Positions 56,081-64,000 of a stretch of 64,000 nucleotides of DNA are shown here, piece after piece. Numbering within the stretch: position 1 is the stretch's first letter; each line of letters begins with the position of its first letter. The notes beneath the pieces were generated by a model that did no database searches, had not been told where the DNA came from, and saw nothing but the letters and a program-made list of their open reading frames with translations. Source of the stretch: Litoreibacter janthinus (GTDB lineage Bacteria > Pseudomonadota > Alphaproteobacteria > Rhodobacterales > Rhodobacteraceae). The DNA is taken from positions 348,251-412,250 of the forward strand of contig NZ_FOYO01000001.1 in the NCBI RefSeq assembly GCF_900111945.1, in the 5' to 3' direction. A program made the translations under genes and the position numbers.

Positions 56081-56665
56081 CTAGGGCGTGGGGCATTCGG
56101 GGTTGGTTACAGGACCACGGGGCGCACTCATAATCGTTTTCAATCCGGTATGTGCTTCGGTCTCCAGGCGCCATGCTTTGTCATCTTCGGGCACGCGTGC
56201 GCCACATGAGCGGGCAATATCTTTCATGTCGCTTTTCTGTGTCCCTGCAAGATCCGAGCCAATCAAAAGCAGGCCATTTGGCCCCATAATAACCGTGAGG
56301 GAATACGCCCCCAAATCAATATTCACCTCATCAACCGGAACGTCGACAGAGGCCTCCCAAGCGCGGTCCGTCGTCAACTCGACCCACCGTGCCGAGACTT
56401 GCCAGACCCCGTCAGCGCCGCGATCTACGGGCGCATCGCCAGAGGAGACTCCGGCAAAGCGTGGCGGGCCTTCATCTGCGATCCCGCCAGGAATGAAGGG
56501 TGGCGTCGGCGCCAAGGGCTTCTCAATCGAAAAGTGGGTCACCATAACAGGCGTTGTTTTGTAGGCCGAAAAGCTCAACGCCAGCGCGTCGGACCCTTGA
56601 GAGGTCTTGCATCCGGCCAACGTCGCGGCGGCGAACAGCACAGCAAGGAGGGTGCGGCGCATCAC
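56081..56665 (-). CDS. Lipoprotein, candidate periplasmic immunity protein
   Basis: A 194-residue protein with a signal peptide and lipobox LAGC at about residue 19 (MMRRTLLAVLFAAATLAGC). It should be anchored in the periplasm. No further domain is recognised. It lies 10 bases before the phospholipase start and overlaps the GAD-like gene by 4 bases, so all three are in one operon. Immunity proteins of Tle lipases are often lipoproteins, so immunity is the best guess. Confidence 0.75.
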   Translation of the reverse strand: MMRRTLLAVLFAAATLAGCKTSQGSDALALSFSAYKTTPVMVTHFSIEKPLAPTPPFIPGGIADEGPPRFAGVSSGDAPVDRGADGVWQVSARWVELTTDRAWEASVDVPVDEVNIDLGAYSLTVIMGPNGLLLIGSDLAGTQKSDMKDIARSCGARVPEDDKAWRLETEAHTGLKTIMSAPRGPVTNPECPTP

Positions 56666-57333
56666 AAGCGCTCCTCCCGAATGGCTGCAACAGGCCCACC
56701 CTTCGGCCAGGGTTGCCCCACGCGACGCAACTCGGAAGGCTGGCGCGACCAGTCCACAAGGGTGATATTGATGTTGGTATAAACGGCTTCAAGCCAATCG
56801 GCCGCTTCGGCCACCACGTAGTGCTCAACCGGCGTCCCTGCGAGGGACGGGGGAACCGGTGTCGTGCCGTAGATCGCACCAAATGGCAAAGGCCTGAACC
56901 TGGCTTGCAAGCGCTCGAACACAGGGGCGCCCGCCGGATCAAACGACTCTATCCCAGTAGCTGGGAATGTCAGTAGATCTTGCGCAATTTGCGCATCCCC
57001 GGTGGGTGGTGTGGGGTCCAGAATGTAAGGCATATCCAAGGTCGCCAGCCCGGGCGCCAAGAAGCCAAACCCGTGACGGCCGGACCAAAACACGACCTCG
57101 CCCAGCGCGCCATAAGCAATAGCATAGGTGTCGCCCGCCAAATCCGGATCACCTTCAAAAATGTAGCTGGTCAGGGAGGCAAACATGTCAGGAACAATCA
57201 GTTGCATCCGGCCGCCAGCAATCGAGCACAAGCCCGAATTGCGCCACACATCCAAAAGCGCGTCAGGCAATATGTTTGCGTACCGCGCAATTGTGACAGC
57301 ATCGACCGGAATTTCGGCATTGGAGTCCGTCAA
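56662..57333 (-). CDS. GAD-like/Tdi1-like (DUF1851) protein, candidate immunity protein
   Basis: A 223-residue cytoplasmic protein. It has the pattern of GAD-like proteins (ILPDALLDVWRNSGLCSIAGG, YAIAYGALGEVVFW, HGFGFLAPG) and a C-terminal part with LQARFRPLPFGAIYGTTPVP that fits the DUF1851/Tdi1 group. Tdi1 is the immunity protein to a T6SS DNase, Tde1, but the toxin here is a lipase, so the cognate activity is unclear. It is first in the operon. The assignment is by pattern and moderately sure. Confidence 0.7.
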   Translation of the reverse strand: MTDSNAEIPVDAVTIARYANILPDALLDVWRNSGLCSIAGGRMQLIVPDMFASLTSYIFEGDPDLAGDTYAIAYGALGEVVFWSGRHGFGFLAPGLATLDMPYILDPTPPTGDAQIAQDLLTFPATGIESFDPAGAPVFERLQARFRPLPFGAIYGTTPVPPSLAGTPVEHYVVAEAADWLEAVYTNINITLVDWSRQPSELRRVGQPWPKGGPVAAIREERL

Positions 57334-57481
57334 GGCGCCTATCCTTAGATAATAAAAATCACATAAATCAATCTTCAGAAAGCGTAGAATAAGCGGGTGG
57401 TGCGAGGCAACTCAAAAACACGGAAAATCTAAATGAGGGCAGCACTTATAGGTGCAATATACCGGGCTGCTAAGGTCAGGT

Positions 57482-57495
57482 GTTCCAAGAGGAAC
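57482..57495 (-). terminator. Short hairpin after the tRNA-Thr gene
   Basis: GTTCC (57482-57486) pairs with GGAAC (57491-57495) around a 4-base loop, 1 base past the tRNA CCA end on the minus strand. It may help to form the 3' end of the tRNA precursor. No T run follows. Confidence 0.4.
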
Positions 57496-57571
57496 TGGTG
57501 CCGCTGAAGGGACTCGAACCCCCGACCCCATCATTACGAATGACGTGCTCTACCATCTGAGCTACAGCGGC
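57496..57571 (-). tRNA. tRNA-Thr (anticodon CGT)
   Basis: The minus strand folds as a 76-base tRNA including an encoded CCA. The acceptor stem is GCCGCTG with CAGCGGC, the D arm GCTC with GAGC, the anticodon stem CGTCA with TGATG around the loop TTCGTAA, and the T loop TTCGAGT closed by a stem with two G-T pairs. The anticodon CGT reads the ACG codon, giving threonine. It lies between the T6SS-like module and the HemY-type gene. Confidence 0.96.
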
Positions 57572-57613
57572 TTCGGCGCGGGCAATAGCACCCTGTGCGC
57601 CATGGGGGAAGGA

Positions 57614-59110
57614 CTAATTTACCTTCGCCCCGCCTTCTTCTGTGGATGCCTCATCACTGAGTTCCACCACGATCACTTCGTGGTCCGGAACGATCTCGGC
57701 CTCTTCGGCTTCTGTTGCGTCCGGCTTCACTTCTAGCGCACCAACGATCAGCGGCAGCATAGCCGTGCCTGCTGGCATCGAGACCGACGTTTCCGGCGCA
57801 TCCGTCCAGCTCAACGTATCGAGGCTTCCGCAATTGGCGCAGGTCGGCGACCATGCCGGATGCACCGTATGGCAGCTCTCACACACCCATTGCGGGCCAC
57901 GCGGCGCGGACAATGCCCGCGTCAGCCAGCCGCGAACAACAGCATCATCGGACCCCTCGCCGCGCTCGATAGCGGCCATGATGGTCAACACGCGTGCCGT
58001 CGGCATTGTATCCGGCAAATTGCCAATAGCGCGGCGTGCCTCTGGGAAATGCTCTGCCGCAATGTTCAACTCAGCCAGTAGCATCTTGGTTTCGGCATGG
58101 TCTGGCATTGCACGGGTCAGCACACTGAAGCGCTTAATCCGGGCTTGCGGGGTTTCGTTCGGCTCGATCTCCGCAAACGCAGCAGCAAGGTCCGGATGCG
58201 GCTGTGCCGCCCATGCCTTCTTGAGCACACGGGCCGCGTATTTGGGTTTGCCTTGTTCGATATATCCATGCGCGGCAAGCACCGCGGCGGGGATCAGGTC
58301 GGGGGAAAGGCGGTTCGCTTCAATCGCGGTTTCCCGCGCCTCGATGCTGGACCCTTCAGCCATAACCTCTTTCGCCTCGGACAGCGCCAGAACGGCATCT
58401 CGGCGGCGGTGTACGTCGCGCGGCAGGTTTCCATGCTTCAGCTTCGCGTTCAGCGTCTTGCGCGCACCCGCCCAGTCTTCGGTCTCGGCTTGCAGCTTCA
58501 GCAGAACGTCCTGCGTTTCTACGTGCTTTGGCTTCAGCGCAAACGCCTTCTCCGCCAGCTTCAGCGCGGTGTCGGTGTCCCCTTCAGCCAGCTTTTGCTT
58601 CATGATGCCACGCACACCGACGAACCGCGTGCGTTCGTCCGTCAGAAGGCGTTTGTAAACCTCTTGCGCCTTTTTGGTATCGCCCGCTGTCTCGGCCGCT
58701 TGAGCTGCCAGAAGGTTCGTCAGCTCAGGGCGGGCAAGATACTTTTCTGCCTTCGCAGCCTTGGCCATCGCAGTGCGCCCCTCGCCGGACGCCAGCGCCA
58801 TCAACCCGTCTGCAAGCGCTTCAAAGCCCTTGCGTTCGCGATTGCGGGTAAAATAGCGGCTGATCGCAGTCTCGTCGCCATTGAGAAAATGGAACGTCGC
58901 CGACAGAAGTCCTAGCAACTTGAGCGTCACCCAGAACGCTGCCAGCAAGACCACCAAACCCAGAATTGTCATAAGCGGGCTTAGTGTGAACTCGGTGTTG
59001 GCCACTGATACGCGCACCCCGCCGCTGGTTTCCAGCAACATGCCCAGACCCATAGTAACCGCGACGATGACGACCAAAAACGCCAGAATTTTTACAAGAG
59101 ACCAAAGCAT
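57614..59110 (-). CDS. HemY-type TPR protein with a C-terminal LapB-like zinc ribbon
   Basis: A 498-residue protein. Two N-terminal helices (ILAFLVVIVAVTMGLGMLLE and LVVLLAAFWVTLKLLGLL) and the HemY_N pattern are followed by TPR-like repeats (about 90-390). The name HemY comes from heme operons; a heme role is unproved. Near the C-terminus are Cys410, Cys413, Cys424 and Cys427 (CxxC-x10-CxxC) with Trp on both sides, the spacing of the rubredoxin-like domain of LapB, which controls LPS synthesis. An acidic tail follows. It is downstream of the mitofilin-like gene. Confidence 0.85.
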   Translation of the reverse strand: MLWSLVKILAFLVVIVAVTMGLGMLLETSGGVRVSVANTEFTLSPLMTILGLVVLLAAFWVTLKLLGLLSATFHFLNGDETAISRYFTRNRERKGFEALADGLMALASGEGRTAMAKAAKAEKYLARPELTNLLAAQAAETAGDTKKAQEVYKRLLTDERTRFVGVRGIMKQKLAEGDTDTALKLAEKAFALKPKHVETQDVLLKLQAETEDWAGARKTLNAKLKHGNLPRDVHRRRDAVLALSEAKEVMAEGSSIEARETAIEANRLSPDLIPAAVLAAHGYIEQGKPKYAARVLKKAWAAQPHPDLAAAFAEIEPNETPQARIKRFSVLTRAMPDHAETKMLLAELNIAAEHFPEARRAIGNLPDTMPTARVLTIMAAIERGEGSDDAVVRGWLTRALSAPRGPQWVCESCHTVHPAWSPTCANCGSLDTLSWTDAPETSVSMPAGTAMLPLIVGALEVKPDATEAEEAEIVPDHEVIVVELSDEASTEEGGAKVN

Positions 59111-59119
59111 ATGAGTATC

Positions 59120-60364
59120 CTAATTCGCGTTCAGCGCGTCTGAGAGGCTGTCGAAGGCGGCAAGTGCATCGCGACGAGTCTCAGCAGCACTGGCCCAGTC
59201 TTGAAGCTCTGCCTTCCCTAGGTCGGGCAGTCCGTCAATAAGTGTCAAAGCGGCGTCAATATCGCCTGCTTTGGCCGCAGCTTCCGCGCGCGACAACACT
59301 GCGTCCGGGTCATCCCCGTCCCGCGGCGTCAAAGAGCGGGCGCCAAGCTGATCCTTCAAAAAGAACGTCAGCCTGTCCGTGGCGCTGTCACCTGCTGTTG
59401 CCTTAAGCGAGGCTGACAAAGCCGCGCGCGCACCATCGGAGAACTGTGCCTCAAGGGCCGCTGCGGTCGGCACGCCGCTATCTGCGTTCGCAGCCAAAAC
59501 CTCAGGGACATCAGTCGCTGCAGCGATCTCTGGCACAACAGGGCTGTAAGGTGCGCCGGTCGTCAGGGCCGTGCGCAACGCGTTTAAAGCCCCGCGCGCT
59601 TTCGCTCTGGCTTCCGCTTGAGCTGCACTTTCCTGTTGGGCCTGAGCATTTGCAATCTGGTCCTGGGTCAGGAGCCTCATTTTCTCTAGGCTTGCCTCCA
59701 GCGTTTCCATCTCGGCACGTTGCGCTTCTAGCTTGGCCTGCACATCAGCCGGCAGCGGTTGCACACTCTGAGTGGTTGGCAATTCGTCAATCCGTGCCGC
59801 AAGTGCCGCGCGGGCTTCTGCGTCACCGGCTTGCGCTGCATCCAACGCAGCTTGCATCGAGGCGATCGTTTTGGACTGTTCGGCAATCAAGCTCTCAAAG
59901 TCATTGCCCCCGCCAAAGACAGGCCATTCAGCCGCTTTGAAATAAATCGCGCCGCCGAACCCGATCAGTGCCGCCAAGGCACCCCCCAGAAGCGGCGCAA
60001 AGAACCCGCCGCGCTTTTCAACCACGGTCACCGGCGCATTCACCGTTTCAACTTGAGGTTCAGGCGACTTTTCAGCTTCCGGCTCTGGCGCCTCGGCATC
60101 CTCTTCAGGCGCTTCAACGTCATCGTCAGAAATTGCGTCAGCAGCCTCGTCAACAAGCTCGGCATCTTCGGGTATTTCTGAAGAAGAATCTGGCACTTCG
60201 CCGTCGCCCAAGGCCACGCCCTCGGCTTTGGTATCGACCATGGCAGCGTCCAGTTCGTCAAATTCGGCACCCTGCACCACGCCAGAAATCGCGCCGGCCT
60301 TCGACACATCTGATTTTTCAGGAGTCGCATCAGTCTTAGACGGAGTGTTTTTCTTACGGGCCAA
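59120..60364 (-). CDS. Mitofilin-like inner-membrane protein (COG4223 group)
   Basis: A 414-residue protein with an acidic, low-complexity N-terminal region (Glu/Asp/Ala/Pro repeats, about 20-100), one membrane helix (APLLGGALAALIGFGGAIYF), a long coiled coil in the periplasm (about 140-270) and an alpha-helical C-terminal domain. Alphaproteobacterial proteins with this layout are related to mitochondrial Mic60 and are encoded in heme gene neighbourhoods. I choose the TTG at 60364, as AAAAGGA lies about 9 bases upstream; another TTG at 60388 is possible. Confidence 0.8.
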   Translation of the reverse strand: MARKKNTPSKTDATPEKSDVSKAGAISGVVQGAEFDELDAAMVDTKAEGVALGDGEVPDSSSEIPEDAELVDEAADAISDDDVEAPEEDAEAPEPEAEKSPEPQVETVNAPVTVVEKRGGFFAPLLGGALAALIGFGGAIYFKAAEWPVFGGGNDFESLIAEQSKTIASMQAALDAAQAGDAEARAALAARIDELPTTQSVQPLPADVQAKLEAQRAEMETLEASLEKMRLLTQDQIANAQAQQESAAQAEARAKARGALNALRTALTTGAPYSPVVPEIAAATDVPEVLAANADSGVPTAAALEAQFSDGARAALSASLKATAGDSATDRLTFFLKDQLGARSLTPRDGDDPDAVLSRAEAAAKAGDIDAALTLIDGLPDLGKAELQDWASAAETRRDALAAFDSLSDALNAN

Positions 60365-60464
60365 GGCGCGTATTCCTTTTCGCTTCAATCGCGCGTGGCG
60401 ACTCTATGTTTGATCGCCACACCCGACCTTAAACCAACAGTTTGGCCGCGCTCAAGCAGAAGAC

Positions 60465-61136
60465 CTAGCCCCGAACGGCTTCGATAGCGAGCTTCATCGA
60501 CGCCGCGTCCGGCGCATCAGCTATGCAGGCGACCGGCATACCGCTGTCAGTACAAGCCTGTGCGACCGCTTCACTCATAGCAACCAAAACCAACTGGGCC
60601 TGTTCTGCCCCAGTCAACTGTTTCGCAAACAAGGTGGCACTTCGCGGGGAAAAGAGTGGCAAGATCACCTTATCTTTTGCACTCAAAAGCTTACGGGCCT
60701 CAGGCGTTAGCGCCATCACCCGCTGTTCATAGACCACAAGCGGCACTGCCCTAACCCCAAGCTCCCCCGCAACATGACGCCCGCGCGCATGGACAAGGGC
60801 AGCGCCCGGTGCCCGCTTCGCCAGAAGTGCCGTCAGATCCGCGATATCGCCTTCAGCGCTTTCAGCGTCGAACCCAGCCTCTTTTGCGGCCTGCGCTGTT
60901 CTGTCGCCCACGCAATAGGCAGTCCCGCGCCAGCTTTGGCAGCGAATGAACCCCTCCACACCGTTCTGAGAGGTGAACGCAACCGCATCAGGCGGTGCGG
61001 TCAGAGGCGCAGTCTCGATCCACACAGTTTCCATCAGCGGCGAGATCACCACTGGCGCACGAAGCTCGGCCGCAAACCGCTCTGACGCAGCGAGCGGGCG
61101 GGTCAGGAGCACGGTGGATGGGATTGTCTGAGCCAT
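60465..61136 (-). CDS. hemD: Uroporphyrinogen-III synthase
   Basis: A 223-residue protein that closes hydroxymethylbilane with ring-D inversion in heme and siroheme synthesis. The family is poorly conserved; the pattern [17 protein letters not shown] at the start, [12 protein letters not shown] near residue 60 and [17 protein letters not shown] later fit HemD. The context with HemY and mitofilin-like genes is the known alphaproteobacterial heme neighbourhood. The ATG at 61136 matches the fold start; hemC is not in the window. It is divergent from tsaD. Confidence 0.9.
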   Translation of the reverse strand: MAQTIPSTVLLTRPLAASERFAAELRAPVVISPLMETVWIETAPLTAPPDAVAFTSQNGVEGFIRCQSWRGTAYCVGDRTAQAAKEAGFDAESAEGDIADLTALLAKRAPGAALVHARGRHVAGELGVRAVPLVVYEQRVMALTPEARKLLSAKDKVILPLFSPRSATLFAKQLTGAEQAQLVLVAMSEAVAQACTDSGMPVACIADAPDAASMKLAIEAVRG

Positions 61137-61184
61137 GGCAAAGGTGTTACCCGTTGCCAAAGCCCCGCACAACAGGCCGAACCC

Positions 61185-62282
61185 TTGGCGCAAACCCTCA
61201 CCATTCTAGGCATCGAAAGCAGCTGCGATGACACCGCAGCCGCCGTGGTGCGCCATACAGACGGCAATCCGCCAGAAATCCTGTCGAACGAAGTCTTTGG
61301 CCAGACCGAACTGCACGCCGACTTTGGCGGCGTCGTCCCCGAAATTGCGGCGCGCGCCCACGCTGAAAAGCTTGATGTTATGGTCGAAGCCGCACTTGAA
61401 GGCGCTGGCCTAGCGCTCGCCGATCTGGATGCCATCGCGGTGACTGCCGGTCCCGGCCTTATTGGCGGCGTTATGTCCGGCGTGATGTGCGCCAAGGGGT
61501 TGGCGGCAGGGTCCGGCAAGCCACTGGTGGGGGTCAATCACCTCGCAGGTCACGCCCTGACACCGCGCCTGACCGATCAGTTGGAATTCCCCTATCTGAT
61601 GCTGCTTGTCTCGGGCGGCCATTGCCAATTCTTGATTGCGCACTCGGCCACCAAATTCCAACGCCTCGGCGGCACCATCGACGATGCCCCCGGCGAGGCA
61701 TTCGACAAGGTCGCCAAGCTCATCGGCCTGCCGCAACCCGGCGGGCCATCTATCGAGCGGGCCGCCAAGTCAGGCGACCCCAAATCCCACAAACTCCCAC
61801 GCCCTCTTCTGGACCGCGAAGGCTGCGATATGTCCTTCTCCGGCCTCAAAACAGCAGCCCTGCGCGCCCGCGATGCGCTGATCTCGGAACAAGGCGGGCT
61901 GCACCCGCAGGACCAAGCCGACCTGTCCGCCAGCTTCCAAGCCGCCGTCACCGATGTCCTGACCGAGAAAACACGTCGCGCCTTAGCGCAATACCTCACG
62001 TTAGAGCCGAATATGCCCGCTATCGCAGTTGCAGGTGGTGTCGCCGCAAACCAAGCGATCCGCGCCAGCCTGTCAAAGCTCGCGGAAAGCCTCGGCGTTG
62101 TGTTCACAGCCCCGCCATTGACGCTATGCACCGACAACGCCGCGATGATCGCTTGGGCAGGGATGGAACGGTTTCGCCTTGGCCTGATCGACGATCTCAC
62201 CCTCACTGCGCGGCCCCGTTGGCCGCTTGATTCCGCCGCCCCTGCGATGCTTGGGTCCGGCAAGAAAGGAGCCAAAGCATGA
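61185..62282 (+). CDS. tsaD: tRNA N6-threonylcarbamoyladenosine transferase TsaD
   Basis: A 365-residue protein that transfers threonylcarbamoyl to A37 of ANN-decoding tRNAs, with TsaB and TsaE. The ASKHA pattern is clear: [42 protein letters not shown] with the metal His, [11 protein letters not shown], and [23 protein letters not shown] in adjoining parts. The start is a TTG at 61185, as no ATG is upstream of the conserved region. Its stop overlaps the gpsA start as ATGA. Confidence 0.94.
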   Translation: MAQTLTILGIESSCDDTAAAVVRHTDGNPPEILSNEVFGQTELHADFGGVVPEIAARAHAEKLDVMVEAALEGAGLALADLDAIAVTAGPGLIGGVMSGVMCAKGLAAGSGKPLVGVNHLAGHALTPRLTDQLEFPYLMLLVSGGHCQFLIAHSATKFQRLGGTIDDAPGEAFDKVAKLIGLPQPGGPSIERAAKSGDPKSHKLPRPLLDREGCDMSFSGLKTAALRARDALISEQGGLHPQDQADLSASFQAAVTDVLTEKTRRALAQYLTLEPNMPAIAVAGGVAANQAIRASLSKLAESLGVVFTAPPLTLCTDNAAMIAWAGMERFRLGLIDDLTLTARPRWPLDSAAPAMLGSGKKGAKA

Positions 62283-63250
62283 GCAAGATCACAGTGGCCG
62301 GCGCAGGCGCCTTCGGTTCCGCGTTGGCAATTGCTTTGGACATGGCTGGTCGCGATGTCACCCTTGTAGGCCGCGCGGTAGAGGATTTTCGGATCAGCCG
62401 CGACAATCCCCGCCTCAAAGGTGTGCCGATCCCCGAAAGCATCACGCTATCGACCGATCTGAATGTCACCGCCGACGACCTGCTGCTGCTTGCCGTGCCG
62501 ATGCAGGCCATGTCCGGTTATCTGGAGCAATGGCAGCCCAAGCCGCGTGCCGCCATTGCTTGTTCGAAGGGTGTGGATCTTGCCACGGGGCGCGGCCCCA
62601 CTGCGATTATCGATGACTTGCTCGATGCGCCGTCCGCGATCCTGACCGGCCCAAGTTTTGCGGCTGATATCGCGCGTGGACTGCCAACCGCGTTGGTCAT
62701 AGCCACGCAGAACGACATTGGGGCGGAGCTTCAGGAAACCCTCTCGACAGACACGCTGCGCCTCTATCTTTCCGATGACCCCATCGGCGCTGAACTCGGC
62801 GGTGCCCTTAAGAACGTCATCGCAATCGCGTGCGGTATTTGCATGGGCGCGGGCCTCGGCGAAAGCGCGCGCGCAGCCTTGATGACCCGTGGTATGGCCG
62901 AGATGCTGCGCATGGCTGTCGCGATGGGGGCCAAGCCGGAAACGCTTGCAGGCCTTGCAGGTTTCGGCGATCTGGCGCTCACCTGCACCTCAGAACAATC
63001 TCGTAATTTCGCCTTTGGTCTTTCGCTTGGTGGCAAAGGCCCAGCACCCACCGCCACCACAGAAGGTCGCCACACCGCACGCGCAATCGTAAAGCTGGCT
63101 GACGCACAAGGCGTGGATATGCCCATCGCCAAAATGGTCGCCGGGGTGGTAGAAGAGAAACTAACACTGGAACAGGCGCTATCTTTGCTTCTGTCCCGAC
63201 CGCTGACAAAGGAATGGCCTTATGCTTATCGCCCTGATCTGCACCGATAA
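62279..63250 (+). CDS. gpsA: NAD(P)-dependent glycerol-3-phosphate dehydrogenase
   Basis: A 323-residue enzyme that reduces dihydroxyacetone phosphate to sn-glycerol 3-phosphate for phospholipid synthesis. The cofactor motif is [31 protein letters not shown], the catalytic Lys in [17 protein letters not shown] and [17 protein letters not shown] match the family. It overlaps tsaD by 4 bases and the YciI gene by 29 bases. Confidence 0.95.
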   Translation: MSKITVAGAGAFGSALAIALDMAGRDVTLVGRAVEDFRISRDNPRLKGVPIPESITLSTDLNVTADDLLLLAVPMQAMSGYLEQWQPKPRAAIACSKGVDLATGRGPTAIIDDLLDAPSAILTGPSFAADIARGLPTALVIATQNDIGAELQETLSTDTLRLYLSDDPIGAELGGALKNVIAIACGICMGAGLGESARAALMTRGMAEMLRMAVAMGAKPETLAGLAGFGDLALTCTSEQSRNFAFGLSLGGKGPAPTATTEGRHTARAIVKLADAQGVDMPIAKMVAGVVEEKLTLEQALSLLLSRPLTKEWPYAYRPDLHR

Positions 63251-63494
63251 ACCCGATCACCTTGACACCCGCAAAGCGAACCGCGACGCGCATGTCGCGT
63301 ATCTTAAGGCGTCCGAATGCGTGAAGCAGGCAGGTCCATTTCTGGATTCCGGCGGGGATATGTATGGCTCTCTGATCGTGCTAGATCTCCCTGATATGGA
63401 CGCAGCCCACGCATGGGCTGCTGCTGACCCATATGCGCAAGCTGGCCTGTTCTCCGAGGTGCGGTTGGAGCAGTGGAACAAGGTCATCGGCTGA
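63222..63494 (+). CDS. YciI-family protein
   Basis: A 90-residue ferredoxin-like fold protein of the YciI (YCII) family. It has the pattern [20 protein letters not shown] and AHVAYLKASE, with GSLIVLDLPDMDAAHAWAAADPYAQAGLF in adjoining parts. The function of the family is unknown; a role as a small hydrolase or binding protein has been proposed. The start lies inside the end of gpsA and the stop overlaps the EVE gene start by one base. Confidence 0.9.
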   Translation: MLIALICTDKPDHLDTRKANRDAHVAYLKASECVKQAGPFLDSGGDMYGSLIVLDLPDMDAAHAWAAADPYAQAGLFSEVRLEQWNKVIG

Positions 63495-63907
63495 TGCGCT
63501 ACTGGCTGTTCAAATCCGAGCCGTCCGTCTGGTCATGGGATGATCAGGTCGCCAAAGGCGACGCGGGCGAGGAATGGGACGGCGTGCGTAACTACCAAGC
63601 CCGCAACTTCATGCGGGATATGGCAGTGGGCGACCGCGGCTTTTTCTACCATTCGCAGAAGGAAAAGGCCGTTGTCGGCATCGTCGAAATTTGTGCCGAG
63701 GCCCATCCCGACAGCACCACTGATGATGACCGCTGGGACTGCGTTGACATCAAAGCCATAAAGCCGTTGTCCAAGCCGGTTACTTTGGACCAGATCAAAG
63801 GCGATGGACGGCTTGATGACATGGCACTCGTCAAGCAATCGCGCTTGTCGGTACAACCGGTGACAAAGGAAGAATGGCAAATCGTGTGTGATCTGGGCGG
63901 TCTCTAA
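63494..63907 (+). CDS. EVE-domain protein
   Basis: A 137-residue protein with the EVE fold, related to PUA and YTH domains that bind modified bases. The N-terminus MRYWLFKSEPSVWSWDDQ and the stretches WDGVRNYQARNFMRDM and GFFYHSQKEKAVVGIVEI are typical of the family. The alphaproteobacterial gene next to tsaD/gpsA/YciI is a recurring context. It probably binds a modified nucleotide; the ligand is unknown. Confidence 0.92.
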   Translation: MRYWLFKSEPSVWSWDDQVAKGDAGEEWDGVRNYQARNFMRDMAVGDRGFFYHSQKEKAVVGIVEICAEAHPDSTTDDDRWDCVDIKAIKPLSKPVTLDQIKGDGRLDDMALVKQSRLSVQPVTKEEWQIVCDLGGL

Positions 63908-64000
63908 GCTCAGCCCCCCATTTAGCCCTTCACCAACAGAATAACTGGGTGAATTCCAGCTGCGCTGCTATCGTGTGAACTCATTGATTGAAAGGGAACG

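Noticed and set aside
57496..57571. tRNA-Thr as an attachment site for the T6SS-like module
   Set aside because: I found no direct repeat of the tRNA 3' end on the far side of the module and no integrase gene, so integration cannot be supported.
57642..58658. 338-codon frame antisense to the HemY-type gene
   Set aside because: Serine- and alanine-rich shadow sequence with no ribosome site; the minus-strand gene has helices, TPRs and a zinc ribbon.
1..64000. CRISPR arrays, insertion sequences or prophage genes
   Set aside because: No regularly spaced repeats, transposase or phage structural proteins were seen in any frame.

Overview
The window reads as chromosomal DNA of a Rhodobacterales (Roseobacter-group) alphaproteobacterium. 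This is inferred from moderately high GC, densely packed operons with 4-bp stop/start overlaps, the flagellar order motB-flgE-flgK-flgL-flgI, an FMN-riboswitch-controlled RibH2, BKACE and DAO family genes, and the hemD/tsaD/gpsA/YciI/EVE neighbourhood. No rRNA, insertion sequence, CRISPR array or phage was seen.

Region 1 (1-21.6 kb) is a large exopolysaccharide (EPS) or capsule locus. It holds a sugar nucleotidyltransferase, four FemAB/CelD-type GNAT transferases interleaved with an asparagine-synthase-like enzyme and a DegT aminotransferase, a GT2, a Wzz/GumC-like chain-length protein, a CpsD-like ATPase, a Wza-like export lipoprotein, two GT4 enzymes, a NodB deacetylase, a Wzx flippase, an O-antigen ligase/polymerase, a heparinase-like lyase, an AlgD-like nucleotide-sugar dehydrogenase and an ExoY-like initiating transferase. 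Together they can make an activated uronic acid, start a lipid-linked repeat, decorate it, flip it, polymerise it and export it. The asparagine-synthase-like protein lacks the glutaminase cysteine and the CpsD-like protein lacks the Walker A lysine.

Region 2 (22.1-28.4 kb) carries flagellar rod/hook genes and motB, then an Lrp-type regulator. Region 3 (28.5-34.2 kb) carries arginase and ornithine cyclodeaminase (arginine to proline), an FMN riboswitch with ribH2, and an SDR-BKACE-FAD oxidoreductase group of unknown substrate. Region 4 (34.3-38.4 kb) carries cueR-copA with a clear CueR-type promoter, and msrB-msrA.

Region 5 (38.4-53.3 kb) is nutritional. It has a LysR regulator with an M19 dipeptidase and a five-gene peptide ABC transporter, a xylose-type sugar ABC transporter with a divergent ROK regulator, and a secreted FG-GAP/CRTAC1 protein facing a di-heme peroxidase. 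Both ABC operons have a perfect stem-loop just after the binding-protein gene.

Region 6 (53.7-57.3 kb) looks like an orphan type VI secretion effector module: a DUF4123 adaptor, a Tle1-like phospholipase with a visible Ser-Asp-His triad, a lipoprotein and a GAD-like/Tdi1-like protein. Region 7 (57.5-64 kb) is housekeeping: tRNA-Thr(CGT), a HemY-type protein ending in a LapB-like zinc ribbon, a mitofilin-like protein, hemD, tsaD, gpsA, a YciI protein and an EVE protein.
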